Source of the DNA: Leptogranulimonas caecicola
Lineage (GTDB): Bacteria; Actinomycetota; Coriobacteriia; Coriobacteriales; Atopobiaceae
Length of the DNA stretch: 64,000 bases
NCBI RefSeq assembly: GCF_023168405.1
Contig: NZ_AP025285.1
Span: forward strand, 990,001 to 1,054,000
Direction: 5' to 3'
The notes under the pieces were generated by a model that did no database searches, was not told where the DNA came from, and worked only from the letters and a program-made list of their open reading frames with translations. Both the position numbers and the translations under genes were made by a program. Below, in pieces: positions 16,950-26,614 of the stretch. Position 1 is the first letter of the stretch; every line of letters begins with the position of its first letter.

Positions 16950-18632
16950 ATGTTAGAGATTGCCAATGTCATCGTGCCCGTGAGCTCGATTCCTGAGGCA
17001 AGCCAGGAGGCCCGTGTGGTGCAGGAAGCAGTGCGGCGTAGGCTTCATCTGGCGCCTGATGCGATGGCAGGCATCGAGATCCGTCGGCGCTCCATCGATG
17101 CGCGCAAGGGCCATTCGGTGAAGTTTGTCTACACTGTGCGCTTTGCGTTGCGGGCAGCAGAATCCGGAGAGCAGGCGTTGTTGCGCAAGCTTGCTCGTCA
17201 AAGGAAGGCTCCTCAGGTGCAGGTCGCCTTGGATAGTCCAGAAGAGCTCCCCTCCTATGAAGGGGCGGCCCCAGATGATCGCCCCCTGGTCGTGGGCGCC
17301 GGCTGTGCGGGACTTTTTTGCGCGTGGACGCTGGCTCGTCAGGGCTTGGCCCCCATCCTTATCGAACAAGGCGACGACGTGGTGCGCCGCCGCGAAGCCA
17401 TCGACTGTTTCAATGAGACCGGTCAGCTGAACACGCGCTCGAACATCCAGTTTGGGCTGGGTGGGGCGGGCACCTTCTCTGATGGCAAGCTCACTACCCG
17501 CACCCATGGGGCCCATCACGACCTCATTATGGAAACGCTCGTTGAGGCAGGCGCAAGCCCTGAAATCTTGGTTGACGCTATGCCTCACATAGGGTCCGAC
17601 GTGCTGCCGCAGGTGGTATCCACCCTTATTGAGCAGATCAAAGCCTGGGGTGGGCAGGTTCGTTACCGCTGCAAGCTGGAGGAACTGGTCTTGGAAGGGT
17701 CTGGCGACCATCGTCGGATTGCTGGTGCGCGAGTAATGCAGTCGCAGGCTCCCAAGGCCCAGGGTGTCGAGCTTCCGCCTCGCCCAGAAGAGATCAAAAC
17801 CAGTCGAGTGATCATAGCTTGCGGGCACTCAGCCAGGGATGTCTTTGAAATGGCCCAAGCGCTTCAGGTGCCCCTGGAGCCCAAGACCTTCTCCATGGGC
17901 GTGCGCATCGAGCATCTCCAGCGCGAAGTGGACCTTTGCCAGTACGGGGAAGAAGCCCAAAGCCCGCTTTTAGGGCCTGCCAGCTACAAGCTGGTGGCCA
18001 AAACCTCCACCGGACGGCGTGCCTACAGCTTTTGCATGTGCCCTGGCGGCTATGTGGTAGCCGCTGCCAGCGAGGCCTTTGGCGTAGTCACCAATGGCAT
18101 GAGCCTGGCTGCCAGGGATGGCATCAATGCCAATGCAGGCCTTCTGGTCAATGTCTATCCCAAAGACTTGGATCCTCAAGATCCATTGGCAGGAGTGGCC
18201 CTGCAGCGTCGTTGCGAGCAGGCGGCCTACGAGACAGGCGGCGGGGCGTTTAAGGCTCCCGCGCAACTGGTGGGCGACTTTTTAGAGAAGCGCCCCTCCT
18301 CGGGCCCAGGCACTGTCGCACCCACATATCCTCGAGGAGTCACCTGGGGATCAATCGACGGACTTTTGCCTGGATACATCACCTGTACCCTCAGAGAGGC
18401 CCTGCCGATTATGGGCAGAAAGCTTCGCTGCTTTAAAGACCCAGAGGCGGTGCTCACCGGCGTGGAGTCACGCTCCTCATCGCCTATACGCCTCTGCCGA
18501 GGCCAAGACTTCCAAAGCCTTGGGATTCGCGGCCTCTACCCCATTGGAGAAGGTGCGGGCTATGCTGGCGGCATCATGAGTGCGGCGGTGGACGGCGTCA
18601 ACTGCGCAGTCGCCATCCTGAAAGAGGGTTAG
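16950..18632 (+). CDS. FAD-dependent dehydrogenase of the COG2509 type, function unknown
   Basis: A 560-residue protein. An N-terminal region of about 95 residues precedes the FAD Rossmann motif VVGAGCAGLFCAWTLARQG. The family-typical NIQFGLGGAGTFSDGKLTTR, SYCMCPGG-like YSFCMCPGGYVVAAASE and the C-terminal GIRGLYPIGEGAGYAGGIMS follow. It belongs to the widespread uncharacterised NAD(FAD)-utilising dehydrogenases. The start has AAAAGGAG 5 nt upstream. It lies 98 bp after the previous flavoprotein with no terminator between them, so the two may be co-transcribed. Confidence 0.85.
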   Translation: MLEIANVIVPVSSIPEASQEARVVQEAVRRRLHLAPDAMAGIEIRRRSIDARKGHSVKFVYTVRFALRAAESGEQALLRKLARQRKAPQVQVALDSPEELPSYEGAAPDDRPLVVGAGCAGLFCAWTLARQGLAPILIEQGDDVVRRREAIDCFNETGQLNTRSNIQFGLGGAGTFSDGKLTTRTHGAHHDLIMETLVEAGASPEILVDAMPHIGSDVLPQVVSTLIEQIKAWGGQVRYRCKLEELVLEGSGDHRRIAGARVMQSQAPKAQGVELPPRPEEIKTSRVIIACGHSARDVFEMAQALQVPLEPKTFSMGVRIEHLQREVDLCQYGEEAQSPLLGPASYKLVAKTSTGRRAYSFCMCPGGYVVAAASEAFGVVTNGMSLAARDGINANAGLLVNVYPKDLDPQDPLAGVALQRRCEQAAYETGGGAFKAPAQLVGDFLEKRPSSGPGTVAPTYPRGVTWGSIDGLLPGYITCTLREALPIMGRKLRCFKDPEAVLTGVESRSSSPIRLCRGQDFQSLGIRGLYPIGEGAGYAGGIMSAAVDGVNCAVAILKEG

Positions 18633-18639
18633 CCGACTG

Positions 18640-18951
18640 TTACCAGCGATTATTCAAACGACGCTCCACAAAAGCACGCAGCTGGGAGAACTCCTCTGCC
18701 TGCCCAATGCCTGTCAGAAATGCCACGCCATTGAACACCGGCATGGTGCGCGAGGGGGTCTCAGTGCTCACTACAGAGATATAGGCGTCGGCTCCGCGCA
18801 GGGCGCTTCGAAGCTCTGTGATGGGCACTGCCTCTACCTGCACGTCTTCTGGGCTATAGCCACACTCTGCCAACAGGTAACGCACCTTGCTTGCCACTGT
18901 TTGGGAAGTAGCGGCGCCCGAGCCGCAGGCAACCACAATCCTTACTGTCAT
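18640..18951 (-). CDS. Orphan PTS IIB component, galactitol (Gat/Sgc) type
   Basis: A 103-residue protein beginning RIVVACGSGAATSQTVASKV, the P-loop-like active site of IIB-Gat domains. The cysteine at residue 9 is the phosphorylation site by family analogy. GGAGGG precedes the ATG by 3 nt. No IIA or IIC partner is adjacent: the neighbours are a convergent flavoprotein and uvrB. It could be a remnant of a lost operon or a stand-alone regulator phosphorylated via HPr and some IIA. Confidence 0.8.
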   Translation of the reverse strand: MTVRIVVACGSGAATSQTVASKVRYLLAECGYSPEDVQVEAVPITELRSALRGADAYISVVSTETPSRTMPVFNGVAFLTGIGQAEEFSQLRAFVERRLNNRW

Positions 18952-19101
18952 GAGCCCTCCATCCTGCTATGGACGCAAAGCCCACAAGCCAATGAGAAAC
19001 CAACCTATGATAGCAGGCTTCCACTCCCCTAACCTCGGCGTTGGCCGTCGAGGCGGCCGGATTTTAGAGAGCTCGCACTGGTGTGGCGCCCCTTCTAGCC
19101 T

Positions 19102-19114
19102 TGCCGAGAAACCC
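19102..19114 (-). repeat. TGCCGAGAAACCC element downstream of uvrB
   Basis: Exact inverted-orientation copy 9 bp after the uvrB stop codon, with a further upstream match to the AAG extension. Confidence 0.85.
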
Positions 19115-19122
19115 GCACATCG

Positions 19123-21396
19123 CTATTTAGGATTTCTACGGCCTCCCAAGCGCTTGCGAGAGGCGTGGGACGACCCTTTGCGGGCTCCAGAGCGCAGACG
19201 GGCGATGACCGCTTCTTCGTCAGTGCCGTCCAAGGCTCCTCGAATCTCGATGATCTGATCCCTCAAAGCTGCAGCCCGCTCAAAGTCGTAGGCTTCGCTG
19301 GCCGCTTTCATCTCCTCTTCCAGAGAGGCAAGCACGGCGTCGGCCTCTGCACGTGGCAGCTCGGAGAGCTCATGGGCCACCTGCTGTGCGGTAGTGGGGC
19401 CTTGGTTATGAGGAGAGCTTGCTGGAGTGTAAAACTCCCCATGGCCCAGCTCGTCGCCGTTGTAGCCATGATGGCGGCTGCGTTTGTCCAGGTTCTCTGT
19501 AGCCTCTTCGATAAAGCCTGAGATGTCATTGATAGTCTTTCGCACCGTCTGGGGCACTATGCCATGCTCCTGGTTATAGGCTTGCTGGATCCGGCGGCGG
19601 CGCTCGGTCTCTGTGATGGCTTCCCGCATGGAGTCGGTAATGGTATCGGCATACATGATCACCTGGCCATCGGCGTTGCGTGCAGCCCTGCCCATAGTTT
19701 GGATAAGGGAGCGGCGGTTGCGCAGGAAGCCTTCCTTATCGGCATCGAGAATGGCCACCAGGGACACCTCGGGGATATCCAAACCCTCGCGCAAAAGATT
19801 GATGCCCACCAGCACGTCGATCTTGCCCTGGCGCAGGTTGCGCACGATCTCCACGCGGTCCAGAGTAGCGGTGTCCGAGTGCATGTAGTTCACGCGGATG
19901 CCCTGGTCAAGCAGGTGGTCAGTGAGGTCTTCTGCCATGCGCTTGGTGAGCGTGGTTACCAGCACGCGCTCTTTGCGGGCCACTCGATCGCGAATCTCAG
20001 AGGTCAGGTCATCGATCTGGCCGCGGATGGGGCGCACGTCCACCTTTGGGTCCAAAAGCCCGGTGGGCCTGATGATCATCTCTACGTCTTGTTGGGAGAC
20101 AGATTCCTCATAGTCGCCCGGAGTGGCAGACACATAGACGAACTGGCCAATGCGCTCCTCAAACTCGTCAAAGCGTAAGGGGCGGTTGTCCAAGGCAGAC
20201 GGCAGGCGGAACCCATGCTCCACCAAGGTGACCTTGCGAGAGCGGTCGCCTTCGTGCATGCCGCGGATCTGAGGGACCGTCACATGGCTCTCGTCGATGA
20301 TGCACACCATGTCTTTGGGAAAGTAATCGATAAGGGTGTAAGGAGGCTGTCCCGGAGCGCGGCCGTCCAGATGGCGCGAGTAGTTCTCGATGCCATTGCA
20401 AAAGCCCATGGTCTCAAGCATCTCAAGATCGTAGTCGGTGCGCTGAGCCAAGCGCTGGGCCTCCAGCAGCTTGTCGGCGCTCTTGAGCTCTGCCACACGG
20501 GCTTCCAGCTCATCGGAGATGGTCTTCAAGGCATTGTTGATCTTGGGGCGCTCGGTGACATAGTGGGAGGCAGGCCAAATGGGCACGGCATCTAGCTCGC
20601 GGATGACCTCGCCGGTAAGCTCGTCGATCTCTGCGATGAGCTCCACTTCATCGCCAAAGAACTCGATGCGAAGGGGATGCTCGGCATAGGGCGGAAAGAC
20701 ATCCACCGTGTCGCCACGCACGCGAAACATGCCGCGGGCCAGATCCAAGTCATTGCGGTCGTACTGCACGTTGAGCAGCTCGCGAATAAAATCGTCGCGC
20801 TCCAATGGCTCGTCTTTGGTGACGTTGGGGGCCAGGCCTGCGTAATCTTCTGGGGAGCCGATGCCGTAGATGCAGCTCACCGAGGCCACCACAATGGTAT
20901 CCCGGCGAGACAGCAGGTTGGCAGTGGCCTGATGGCGAAGCTTCTCCACCTCCTCGTTGATGGAGGCGTCTTTCTCGATATAGGTGTCGCTCTGGGGAAC
21001 ATAGGCCTCAGGCTGATAATAGTCGTAGTAAGACACAAAGTAGACCACTGCGTTGTCTGGGAACATCTCCCGCATCTCTGCGGCCACCTGGGCGGCCAGC
21101 GTCTTATTAGGCTCCAAAATGAGCGCCGGCCTGTTCACCGCTTCGATGGTCTTTGCCATGGTATAGGTCTTGCCAGAACCCGTCACGCCCATCAAGGTTT
21201 GATAGCGCAGGCCCTCGTCAAGGCCCGCTTTAAGCTTGGCGATGGCTTGCGGTTGGTCGCCGGCCGGCTCATAGGGCATCACTACTTTGAATTGGGAATC
21301 GTCCTGCTCGCGCCCAAAGCGGCGCAGCTGGGCGCCTACCTGATGAGCGGGATCAAACGATGAGGCTGCGCCTTGGGCAGAGGTCTCTTGTGCCAC
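19123..21396 (-). CDS. uvrB: Excinuclease ABC subunit B
   Basis: A 757-residue UvrB. It has Walker [11 protein letters not shown] (about residue 71), the beta-hairpin region [20 protein letters not shown], helicase motifs including [12 protein letters not shown] and QTMGRAARN, and a C-terminal UVR domain ([21 protein letters not shown]). The start is GTG at 21396 with AGGAG upstream. The N-terminus is about 30 residues longer than usual. UvrB takes damaged DNA from UvrA, verifies the lesion and recruits UvrC for incision. Confidence 0.97.
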   Translation of the reverse strand: MAQETSAQGAASSFDPAHQVGAQLRRFGREQDDSQFKVVMPYEPAGDQPQAIAKLKAGLDEGLRYQTLMGVTGSGKTYTMAKTIEAVNRPALILEPNKTLAAQVAAEMREMFPDNAVVYFVSYYDYYQPEAYVPQSDTYIEKDASINEEVEKLRHQATANLLSRRDTIVVASVSCIYGIGSPEDYAGLAPNVTKDEPLERDDFIRELLNVQYDRNDLDLARGMFRVRGDTVDVFPPYAEHPLRIEFFGDEVELIAEIDELTGEVIRELDAVPIWPASHYVTERPKINNALKTISDELEARVAELKSADKLLEAQRLAQRTDYDLEMLETMGFCNGIENYSRHLDGRAPGQPPYTLIDYFPKDMVCIIDESHVTVPQIRGMHEGDRSRKVTLVEHGFRLPSALDNRPLRFDEFEERIGQFVYVSATPGDYEESVSQQDVEMIIRPTGLLDPKVDVRPIRGQIDDLTSEIRDRVARKERVLVTTLTKRMAEDLTDHLLDQGIRVNYMHSDTATLDRVEIVRNLRQGKIDVLVGINLLREGLDIPEVSLVAILDADKEGFLRNRRSLIQTMGRAARNADGQVIMYADTITDSMREAITETERRRRIQQAYNQEHGIVPQTVRKTINDISGFIEEATENLDKRSRHHGYNGDELGHGEFYTPASSPHNQGPTTAQQVAHELSELPRAEADAVLASLEEEMKAASEAYDFERAAALRDQIIEIRGALDGTDEEAVIARLRSGARKGSSHASRKRLGGRRNPK

Positions 21397-21465
21397 AGGA
21401 TCGCTCCTAAAAAAACTGGCTTCCTATATCTGTAATGCCTTAACTTCCCTCGCGTGGCAGGGCTT

Positions 21466-22611
21466 TTAAGGCTGGCTGCCGTCATCTTGAAGCCCTTGAG
21501 GATAGAGCTCCCTATAATGGTCTAAGGCAGACTGCACCTTTTCCAGATAGATGCGTGTCTCTGGATACTGGATGGCATCCGAGAAGCTGTCGCCCTCCCC
21601 TTCCCAACCTGAGACGGCGTTGGGGCCCGCATTGTAAGAGGCAATGGCGCGCTCCTCAGAGCCGGTGGCCTTCATGAGCGATGCCAGATAGGCGGTGCCA
21701 TAGGCGATATTGGTCTCGGGATCCATGAGGTCTGTGGGATCGTAACGAGAGCTATCCACATAGCCTCTACGTGCCAGATCGCGTGCAGTCTCGGGCATCA
21801 CTTGCATAAGTCCTTGAGCCCCCACCGAACTCTCAGCATTGGGCACCCAATTGGACTCCGCCTTGATCACCGATGCCACCAGCGTAGGATCGATGCCGTA
21901 GCGCTCGGCCTGGGCCGTGATTTGCTGGGCATAATGCACAGGATAGAGCCAGTGGCGAAGTGTGGCACCCGAGAGATGGCTTAGCGCCACAGAGGCCACC
22001 GCCATCACCACAAGACAGAGGATGGGCAGAGTGCGGAACCAGCGCCAAAAGCGGAGCCTCTTGGCAGCCAAAGGCTCTCGTTGCCGAGAAACGCTTCCCT
22101 TCGCGATCCCATAGCCCTCATAGGCGCTGGCACTCTTAGGCGGCCTGCCAAAAGGGCCGTGCGCGCTGGTTTGGGATGCGTGTTGGCCAAAGGCGTCGCG
22201 GTTGTCCAGAGCATTGCGCGCCACCTCTGCTCGAGCAACATCCACCGCTGGGGACGCCTGATGAGAGACTGGCGTTGACGGATCTACGTGAGGGCGGCCA
22301 TGAGATGAAGCCCCATAGCCCATGAGGGAAGTGTCCACTACCGTGGCATCGGTTGGAGCGGGAGGGCTTCCCGCGTTGATCATAGAGGTAGCGTCCAAGG
22401 TTTCCGGCGCGCGTACCAGCTGGGTGGCATCGGCGTCGGCAAGAACAGTTGGCTGCTCTGACATCATTTGAGTGGTGTCAGCGTTCTCTTGCGGGTGAGA
22501 TGGCGGCGCCTCTCGGCGAGGAAGGTCCTCCCAGCCGTCCACCTCTTTTGAGAGATAGGGGTTTTCGCCTTGAGGAGTCCAAGGGTGGGTAGTGTGTGGC
22601 TGATCGCTCAT
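21466..22611 (-). CDS. Membrane-anchored lytic transglycosylase (SLT domain)
   Basis: About 381 residues. The first 190 or so are hydrophilic and Pro/Ser/Thr-rich. A membrane segment follows (LPILCLVVMAVASVALSHL), then an SLT domain with catalytic Glu in IKAESNW, and GAQGLMQVMPETA and IASYNAGPNAV motifs. It cleaves peptidoglycan glycan strands outside the membrane. The ATG at 22611 overlaps the coaE stop by 4 bp (ATGA), so an upstream in-frame ATG is unlikely. The long cytoplasmic N-terminus resembles that of MurJ in this window. One copy of the TGCCGAGAAA element lies in the N-terminal coding region at 22082. Confidence 0.88.
   Translation of the reverse strand: MSDQPHTTHPWTPQGENPYLSKEVDGWEDLPRREAPPSHPQENADTTQMMSEQPTVLADADATQLVRAPETLDATSMINAGSPPAPTDATVVDTSLMGYGASSHGRPHVDPSTPVSHQASPAVDVARAEVARNALDNRDAFGQHASQTSAHGPFGRPPKSASAYEGYGIAKGSVSRQREPLAAKRLRFWRWFRTLPILCLVVMAVASVALSHLSGATLRHWLYPVHYAQQITAQAERYGIDPTLVASVIKAESNWVPNAESSVGAQGLMQVMPETARDLARRGYVDSSRYDPTDLMDPETNIAYGTAYLASLMKATGSEERAIASYNAGPNAVSGWEGEGDSFSDAIQYPETRIYLEKVQSALDHYRELYPQGLQDDGSQP
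22082..22091 (-). repeat. TGCCGAGAAA element in the transglycosylase gene
   Basis: Exact 10-mer in coding DNA for the non-conserved N-terminal region. Confidence 0.7.
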
Positions 22612-23378
22612 CCCTGAGACTCCTCCTTTTCTGCATCTATTCTTTCGCAAGAAATTGTAACCTCTCCCCCATGAGATGCCTCAGGAAGGCAGGCATCACA
22701 GGATGATTCTTGAGGCTTTGTAAGCTTTGCTGTGTGCGCATCCTCCTGAAGCCAGTGCTCGTACCACTGGGTTACTCGAGATTCCAGTTGGGCTGCGGTG
22801 CCATCGTTTTCGATGATGTCTGTGGCCGCAGAGGCGCACCACTCGTCTGTGGGCTGATGGGCGATTCGCTCATCGAAGTCCTTGGGATCCATGCCGCGGG
22901 CCTGAGCCAGATGGCGACGGCGTTCAAGAGGCGTACGCACATAGACGATGGCGTCGGCCAGTGGCATGAGGTCCTGAAGCCTGTCTGGCAGCGGCACCTC
23001 CACCACCATGACGTCAGGTCCTGGGACCGAGCAGCTCACTGGCGTCAAAAGATCGGCCAAATGGGCTTTGATATAGGGCATTTCGATGGATTCCAGGCGC
23101 TGGGTGTCCTCTGAGCTGCCAAAGGCACAGCGAGCCAGTGCCGCCCGGTTGATGGAGGGCGCGTAGTCTTGTGAGCCCTCTCCTCTCCAGGAGGCAGGAT
23201 CATCCAAAATTTGCGAGCCAAAAGCCTCTACCAGCTCTGCCACACAATCGGGCTCTCTGGAGAGCACCGCGCGAGAGACCTGGTCCAAGTCAATGCGCTC
23301 TGCCCCCAAAGCAGCCAATGTGGCGCCTGCCAGTGATTTTCCAGAGGCCGTTCCGCCTATTAAGAATAGAACTCTCAT
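22608..23378 (-). CDS. coaE: Dephospho-CoA kinase
   Basis: A 256-residue P-loop kinase. GGTASGKSLAGATLAALG is at the N-terminus and IDLDQVSRAVL follows, then an LID-like DRLQDLMPLADAIVYVRTPLERR segment. The last 55 or so residues, including a Cys pair, extend past the normal 200-residue CoaE. It phosphorylates dephospho-CoA in the last step of CoA synthesis. Its start follows the stop codon of the upstream zinc-ribbon gene directly, and its end overlaps the transglycosylase gene, so the three form an operon. Confidence 0.9.
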   Translation of the reverse strand: MRVLFLIGGTASGKSLAGATLAALGAERIDLDQVSRAVLSREPDCVAELVEAFGSQILDDPASWRGEGSQDYAPSINRAALARCAFGSSEDTQRLESIEMPYIKAHLADLLTPVSCSVPGPDVMVVEVPLPDRLQDLMPLADAIVYVRTPLERRRHLAQARGMDPKDFDERIAHQPTDEWCASAATDIIENDGTAAQLESRVTQWYEHWLQEDAHTAKLTKPQESSCDACLPEASHGGEVTISCERIDAEKEESQG

Positions 23379-23789
23379 CTAAGCCTTGCCTTCGAAGGTG
23401 GTATGACAGCGGCGGCAACGCACCCGCACCTTGCCTTTGCCGCGAGGCACGCGGGCTTTCTGGCCGCAGGAAGGGCAGGTGAGATAGGCATAGGCCCTGT
23501 GGTCCTTGAAGGTAGCCACCGGAGCCGACACCCAGGGGCGCAAAGGCCCCAGCTTGCTCATGAAGGCCTCGTTTTCCCGCGCCCGCGCCGCCACATCTTT
23601 AGAGGCAATACGGTACCAGGCGTAGCCAATAAGCACGAGGGCAATCAACGAGATCCACCAATGCGGCCAAATCACGTAGATCACGATGAGGATCAGCGCC
23701 GTGTTGGAGCAAAGCCGCGCAATGTCGTCTGTGCCGTTGCGCCCCGCCATCCACTGAGTAAGCCTGTCTTGCCAAGAACCGTTCGCCAT
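23379..23789 (-). CDS. Small membrane protein with C-terminal zinc ribbon
   Basis: A 136-residue protein with two adjacent hydrophobic segments (ALILIVIYVIWPHWWISLIALVL region, about residues 34-58) and a C-terminal CPSCGQ...CRRCH zinc ribbon with a basic spacer. AAGGAGGG lies just before the ATG at 23789. The protein is probably anchored with the ribbon in the cytoplasm. No specific family is recognised. It is the first gene of an operon with coaE and the lytic transglycosylase. Confidence 0.75.
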   Translation of the reverse strand: MANGSWQDRLTQWMAGRNGTDDIARLCSNTALILIVIYVIWPHWWISLIALVLIGYAWYRIASKDVAARARENEAFMSKLGPLRPWVSAPVATFKDHRAYAYLTCPSCGQKARVPRGKGKVRVRCRRCHTTFEGKA

Positions 23790-23877
23790 GAGCCCTCCTT
23801 GCATCATCTGTTGTTCTCAAGGGTTCATGCCCAACTCACCAGAAAGACTAGCAGCGCTCGCGGCTCCCTCATAAAAA

Positions 23878-23911
23878 GACGAGCCTTTGGCTTTTAAGCC
23901 TCTAGCTCGTC
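23878..23911 (-). terminator. Intrinsic terminator after the M42 peptidase
   Basis: Outer stem GACGAGC/GCTCGTC and inner stem GGCTT/AAGCC are followed on the minus strand by TTTTT. A TGCCGAGAAACCC element lies between this hairpin and the peptidase stop. Confidence 0.8.
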
Positions 23912-23933
23912 CTTTGCACTTGCTCGTCTTTCC

Positions 23934-23946
23934 TGCCGAGAAACCC
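23934..23946 (-). repeat. TGCCGAGAAACCC element after the M42 peptidase
   Basis: Lies between the peptidase stop and its terminator hairpin. Confidence 0.85.
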
Positions 23947-23995
23947 CTGCCTTCCAGGCCTCACCATCCAAGCGAGCCTTGAAAACTCTTAGAGG

Positions 23996-25075
23996 CTAGC
24001 AGGACATGATAAAGGCCTCGGTGACCTTCTGGAGCTTCTCCATGGCATCGATATGGGTGATCTCGCGGCCGTGACTGTTGCGCGTCAAGGGACCCATGGC
24101 CGCCGCAGCCACATTGTTGGATGCGATGGTCGATCCCATGGCGTCAGTGGAATACCTCAGGCATGCCTGGACCTCAGGACGCTCGCCCAAGGCCGTCACG
24201 CCTGCGTGGATGAGCGCATTGGTGAGATCCCAGTCATAGGGACCATGATAGTCATCTGCGATAACCGCCACGTCATGCTCGGTACCCGGGTAGTCCGGGC
24301 CCATAAGGGCGATGTCCAGGGATATGTAGCTCTCGACGTCATCAGGCAGGTAGGTGCCCCCAAAGCCCACCTCCTCGTAATAGGGGAACGCGAAGAGGAT
24401 GTCGCAGGCAGGAACGACGGGTTTCTCGGCAAGCCATTTGAGAACCCCCAAGAGCACTGCGACACATGCTTTGTCGTCTATGAAGCGGCTTAGGATGAAG
24501 CCGTTGTCGTGAATCTCCAGATGGGGGTCGAAGGCCACCACGGCGCCGGGTGTGATGTCTAGGGCACGCGCCTCGTCGGCGTTGGTGACGTCTTCCAACA
24601 GGTGGACACGGATGGTCTCATCATCGCGCTTGCGCTCCTTGGCGTCTGCCCAGGCGTGGACCGAATGGTGGTCAAGCTCGATGACGCCTTGCACCATGGT
24701 ATCGAAGCGCGTGTAGACGCGGCAGCTCACGCCCTCCAAAGCGGCGTAGTTGAGCCCGCCCAGCTGACGCACGCGCAGGGTGCCGTCATCCTCGATGCCG
24801 GAGATGGCCATGCCGATGGTATCCAGATGCGCTCCCAAGCATACGGTGCGGGAGCGGTCCTTGCCTGCCACTCGCACATAGAAGGTATGTTTGCGGTCAT
24901 GGAAGCCATGATATCCCATGGCTTCCACCAGCTCCTCCATCACCGGCTGCATGAGCTTGTAGTAGCCCACCGGCGAGTCGCAGGCGATGAGCTTGGCCAT
25001 AGTCTCAAGCAGATAGTCTTTGTCGGCTTCAAAAATCACAGCGGATCCCCCATCTCTCACTAGCCGGGTCTTCAT
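23996..25075 (-). CDS. M42-family metallo-aminopeptidase
   Basis: A 359-residue protein with M42 features: LGAHLDTIGMAISGIEDDG (metal-binding His and Asp), SRFIDDKACVAVLLG (bridging Asp), YYEEVGFGG (catalytic Glu-Glu) and the C-terminal HGREITHIDAMEKL with metal-binding His. The family comprises cobalt- or zinc-dependent cytoplasmic aminopeptidases that trim short peptides. The ATG at 25075 lies 16 bp after pepT. A GTG start about 12 codons downstream behind GGGGGA is an alternative. Together with PepT and the Dpp importer nearby it points to peptide catabolism. Confidence 0.88.
   Translation of the reverse strand: MKTRLVRDGGSAVIFEADKDYLLETMAKLIACDSPVGYYKLMQPVMEELVEAMGYHGFHDRKHTFYVRVAGKDRSRTVCLGAHLDTIGMAISGIEDDGTLRVRQLGGLNYAALEGVSCRVYTRFDTMVQGVIELDHHSVHAWADAKERKRDDETIRVHLLEDVTNADEARALDITPGAVVAFDPHLEIHDNGFILSRFIDDKACVAVLLGVLKWLAEKPVVPACDILFAFPYYEEVGFGGTYLPDDVESYISLDIALMGPDYPGTEHDVAVIADDYHGPYDWDLTNALIHAGVTALGERPEVQACLRYSTDAMGSTIASNNVAAAAMGPLTRNSHGREITHIDAMEKLQKVTEAFIMSC
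24419..24433 (+). repeat. GGGTTTCTCGGCAAG element inside the M42 peptidase gene
   Basis: Full 15-bp consensus in coding DNA, read as LAEKPV. Confidence 0.85.
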
Positions 25076-25091
25076 CTAACCCAAAGCCTTT

Positions 25092-26336
25092 TTACAAAGC
25101 CTGTTGTGCAAAACGCCTGCCCAGTGCCTCCAGCACGTCCACCATGGCGCAAAGATCGTGCACCGGCACAAACTCCAGCGGGCCATGGGCATTGTAATAA
25201 CCGCTGGATATATTGGGGCAAGGAAGGCCCCTGAAGGTGAGCTGCGAGCCATCGGTACCGCCGCGCATGGCGATGACATGAGGTGTCACCCCGCAGTCCT
25301 CATAGGCTTGAAGCATCACGTCTACAAGCTCAGGGGTCTTCTCGATCTCTTCTCCCATATTGCGGTAGACATCCTCGAAGGCAAGCTTGAGGGTGCCTTC
25401 TCCAAAGAGCTCGTCGATATAGGCGGCTGCTGCCTCCATCTGATGCTTTCTCTTCTCAAACTTGGCCGGGTCATGGTCGCGCACCCCATAGGTCGCCTGG
25501 GCTTGCTCGACATTCCCCTGGCAAGAGACCAGCAAGAAGAAGCCCTCGCGCCCCTCGGTATACTCTGGGCGCTCAGGAGCGGGCAAAAGCCTATGAAACG
25601 CCATGAGCACCTCCAGAGCGTTCACCAGGCGGCCCTTGGCCGTTCCCGGATGCACCGAGCACCCGGTCGCAGTCACTGTAGCCGTAGCCGCATTGAATGT
25701 CTCGTATGCGCATTCTCCAAGCGGACCTGCGTCCAGAGTATAGCCATAGGCAGCCCCGAAGGAATCCAAGTCAAGAAGGGCTGCGCCATGGCCGATCTCC
25801 TCATCGGGCACAAACGCCACCGCCAACGGCGGATGCGGAATGTCTGGATGCTCCTTGAGCCTCTCCAGATACCCAAAGATCTCAGCGACGCCTGCTTTGT
25901 CGTCGCCTCCTAGAAGGGAGGTGCCGTCGCTGGTGACGATCTCCTGGCCGACAAACGCCTCCAACTCCGGGTTGAACTCAGATGTGAGCTGGATTTTCTT
26001 GCCTTCCTGCTTGCAGAGCACCAAAGGCTTTCCCTCATAGAGGCGCAACTGAGGATGGACCGGATCGCCTTTAGCTTGCCAGGCGGTGTCCAGATGGGCG
26101 ATCAGGCCCAGGCAAGGGGCCTGCTCAAGGCCAAGGCTCGAGGGCCAGTGGGCGATGACGTAGGCGTGGTCGTCCCGACACACATCAAGCGCGCCTAGTG
26201 CCAAAAGGTCTTCTTCGAGCACCTGGGCCATGATGTGCTGGGAGGAAGTCGAGGGCACCTTGTCTGAGGAAGCGGGATTTGATTGCGATGGAATAGCGCA
26301 ATACCGCATAAAACGCTCTGTTATGTCCTCAGCCAT
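25092..26336 (-). CDS. pepT: Tripeptidase T (M20B)
   Basis: A 414-residue M20 metallopeptidase with PepT signatures: LIAHLDTAWQAKGD (first metal ligands), LLGGDDKAGVAEI, VPDEEIGHGA (catalytic Glu and ligand) and the C-terminal MRGGTDGSQLTFRGLPCPNI with the ligand His further on (NAHGPLEFVP). It removes N-terminal residues from tripeptides in the cytoplasm. It is the first gene of a two-gene operon with the M42 peptidase. AAAGGGG lies about 11 nt before the ATG. Confidence 0.94.
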   Translation of the reverse strand: MAEDITERFMRYCAIPSQSNPASSDKVPSTSSQHIMAQVLEEDLLALGALDVCRDDHAYVIAHWPSSLGLEQAPCLGLIAHLDTAWQAKGDPVHPQLRLYEGKPLVLCKQEGKKIQLTSEFNPELEAFVGQEIVTSDGTSLLGGDDKAGVAEIFGYLERLKEHPDIPHPPLAVAFVPDEEIGHGAALLDLDSFGAAYGYTLDAGPLGECAYETFNAATATVTATGCSVHPGTAKGRLVNALEVLMAFHRLLPAPERPEYTEGREGFFLLVSCQGNVEQAQATYGVRDHDPAKFEKRKHQMEAAAAYIDELFGEGTLKLAFEDVYRNMGEEIEKTPELVDVMLQAYEDCGVTPHVIAMRGGTDGSQLTFRGLPCPNISSGYYNAHGPLEFVPVHDLCAMVDVLEALGRRFAQQAL

Positions 26337-26463
26337 AAAGGCGCGCCCCTTTCGAAGAAGGTTACAGCTCCAAATATCATTATGGTCGCCTTGAGCTGAA
26401 CGGTCGCTGACTCCCCCACTTTGTCACCTCGATGAAATGAGCGTTTCTTATGAGTTGCATCAT

Positions 26464-26491
26464 TGACTTGTAATTGGAAGCTCCCTAAAAA
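26464..26491 (+). promoter_or_regulatory. Possible promoter of the first peptide-binding protein gene
   Basis: TTGACT (26464-26469) and TAAAAA (26486-26491) are separated by 16 bp, about 124 bp upstream of the ATG at 26615. The -35 match is good and the -10 match is weak. Confidence 0.3.
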
Positions 26492-26614
26492 GAATAAAAA
26501 TCCTTCAATGAGGTAGGTTTATAGGGATCCCTGTTGACTGTTAACGGCACGAAAGAGCGGCAGATCGGATCGTGCCTCAGATCAATGGACCACTGTGGCT
26601 TTGAAAGGAGCCTT

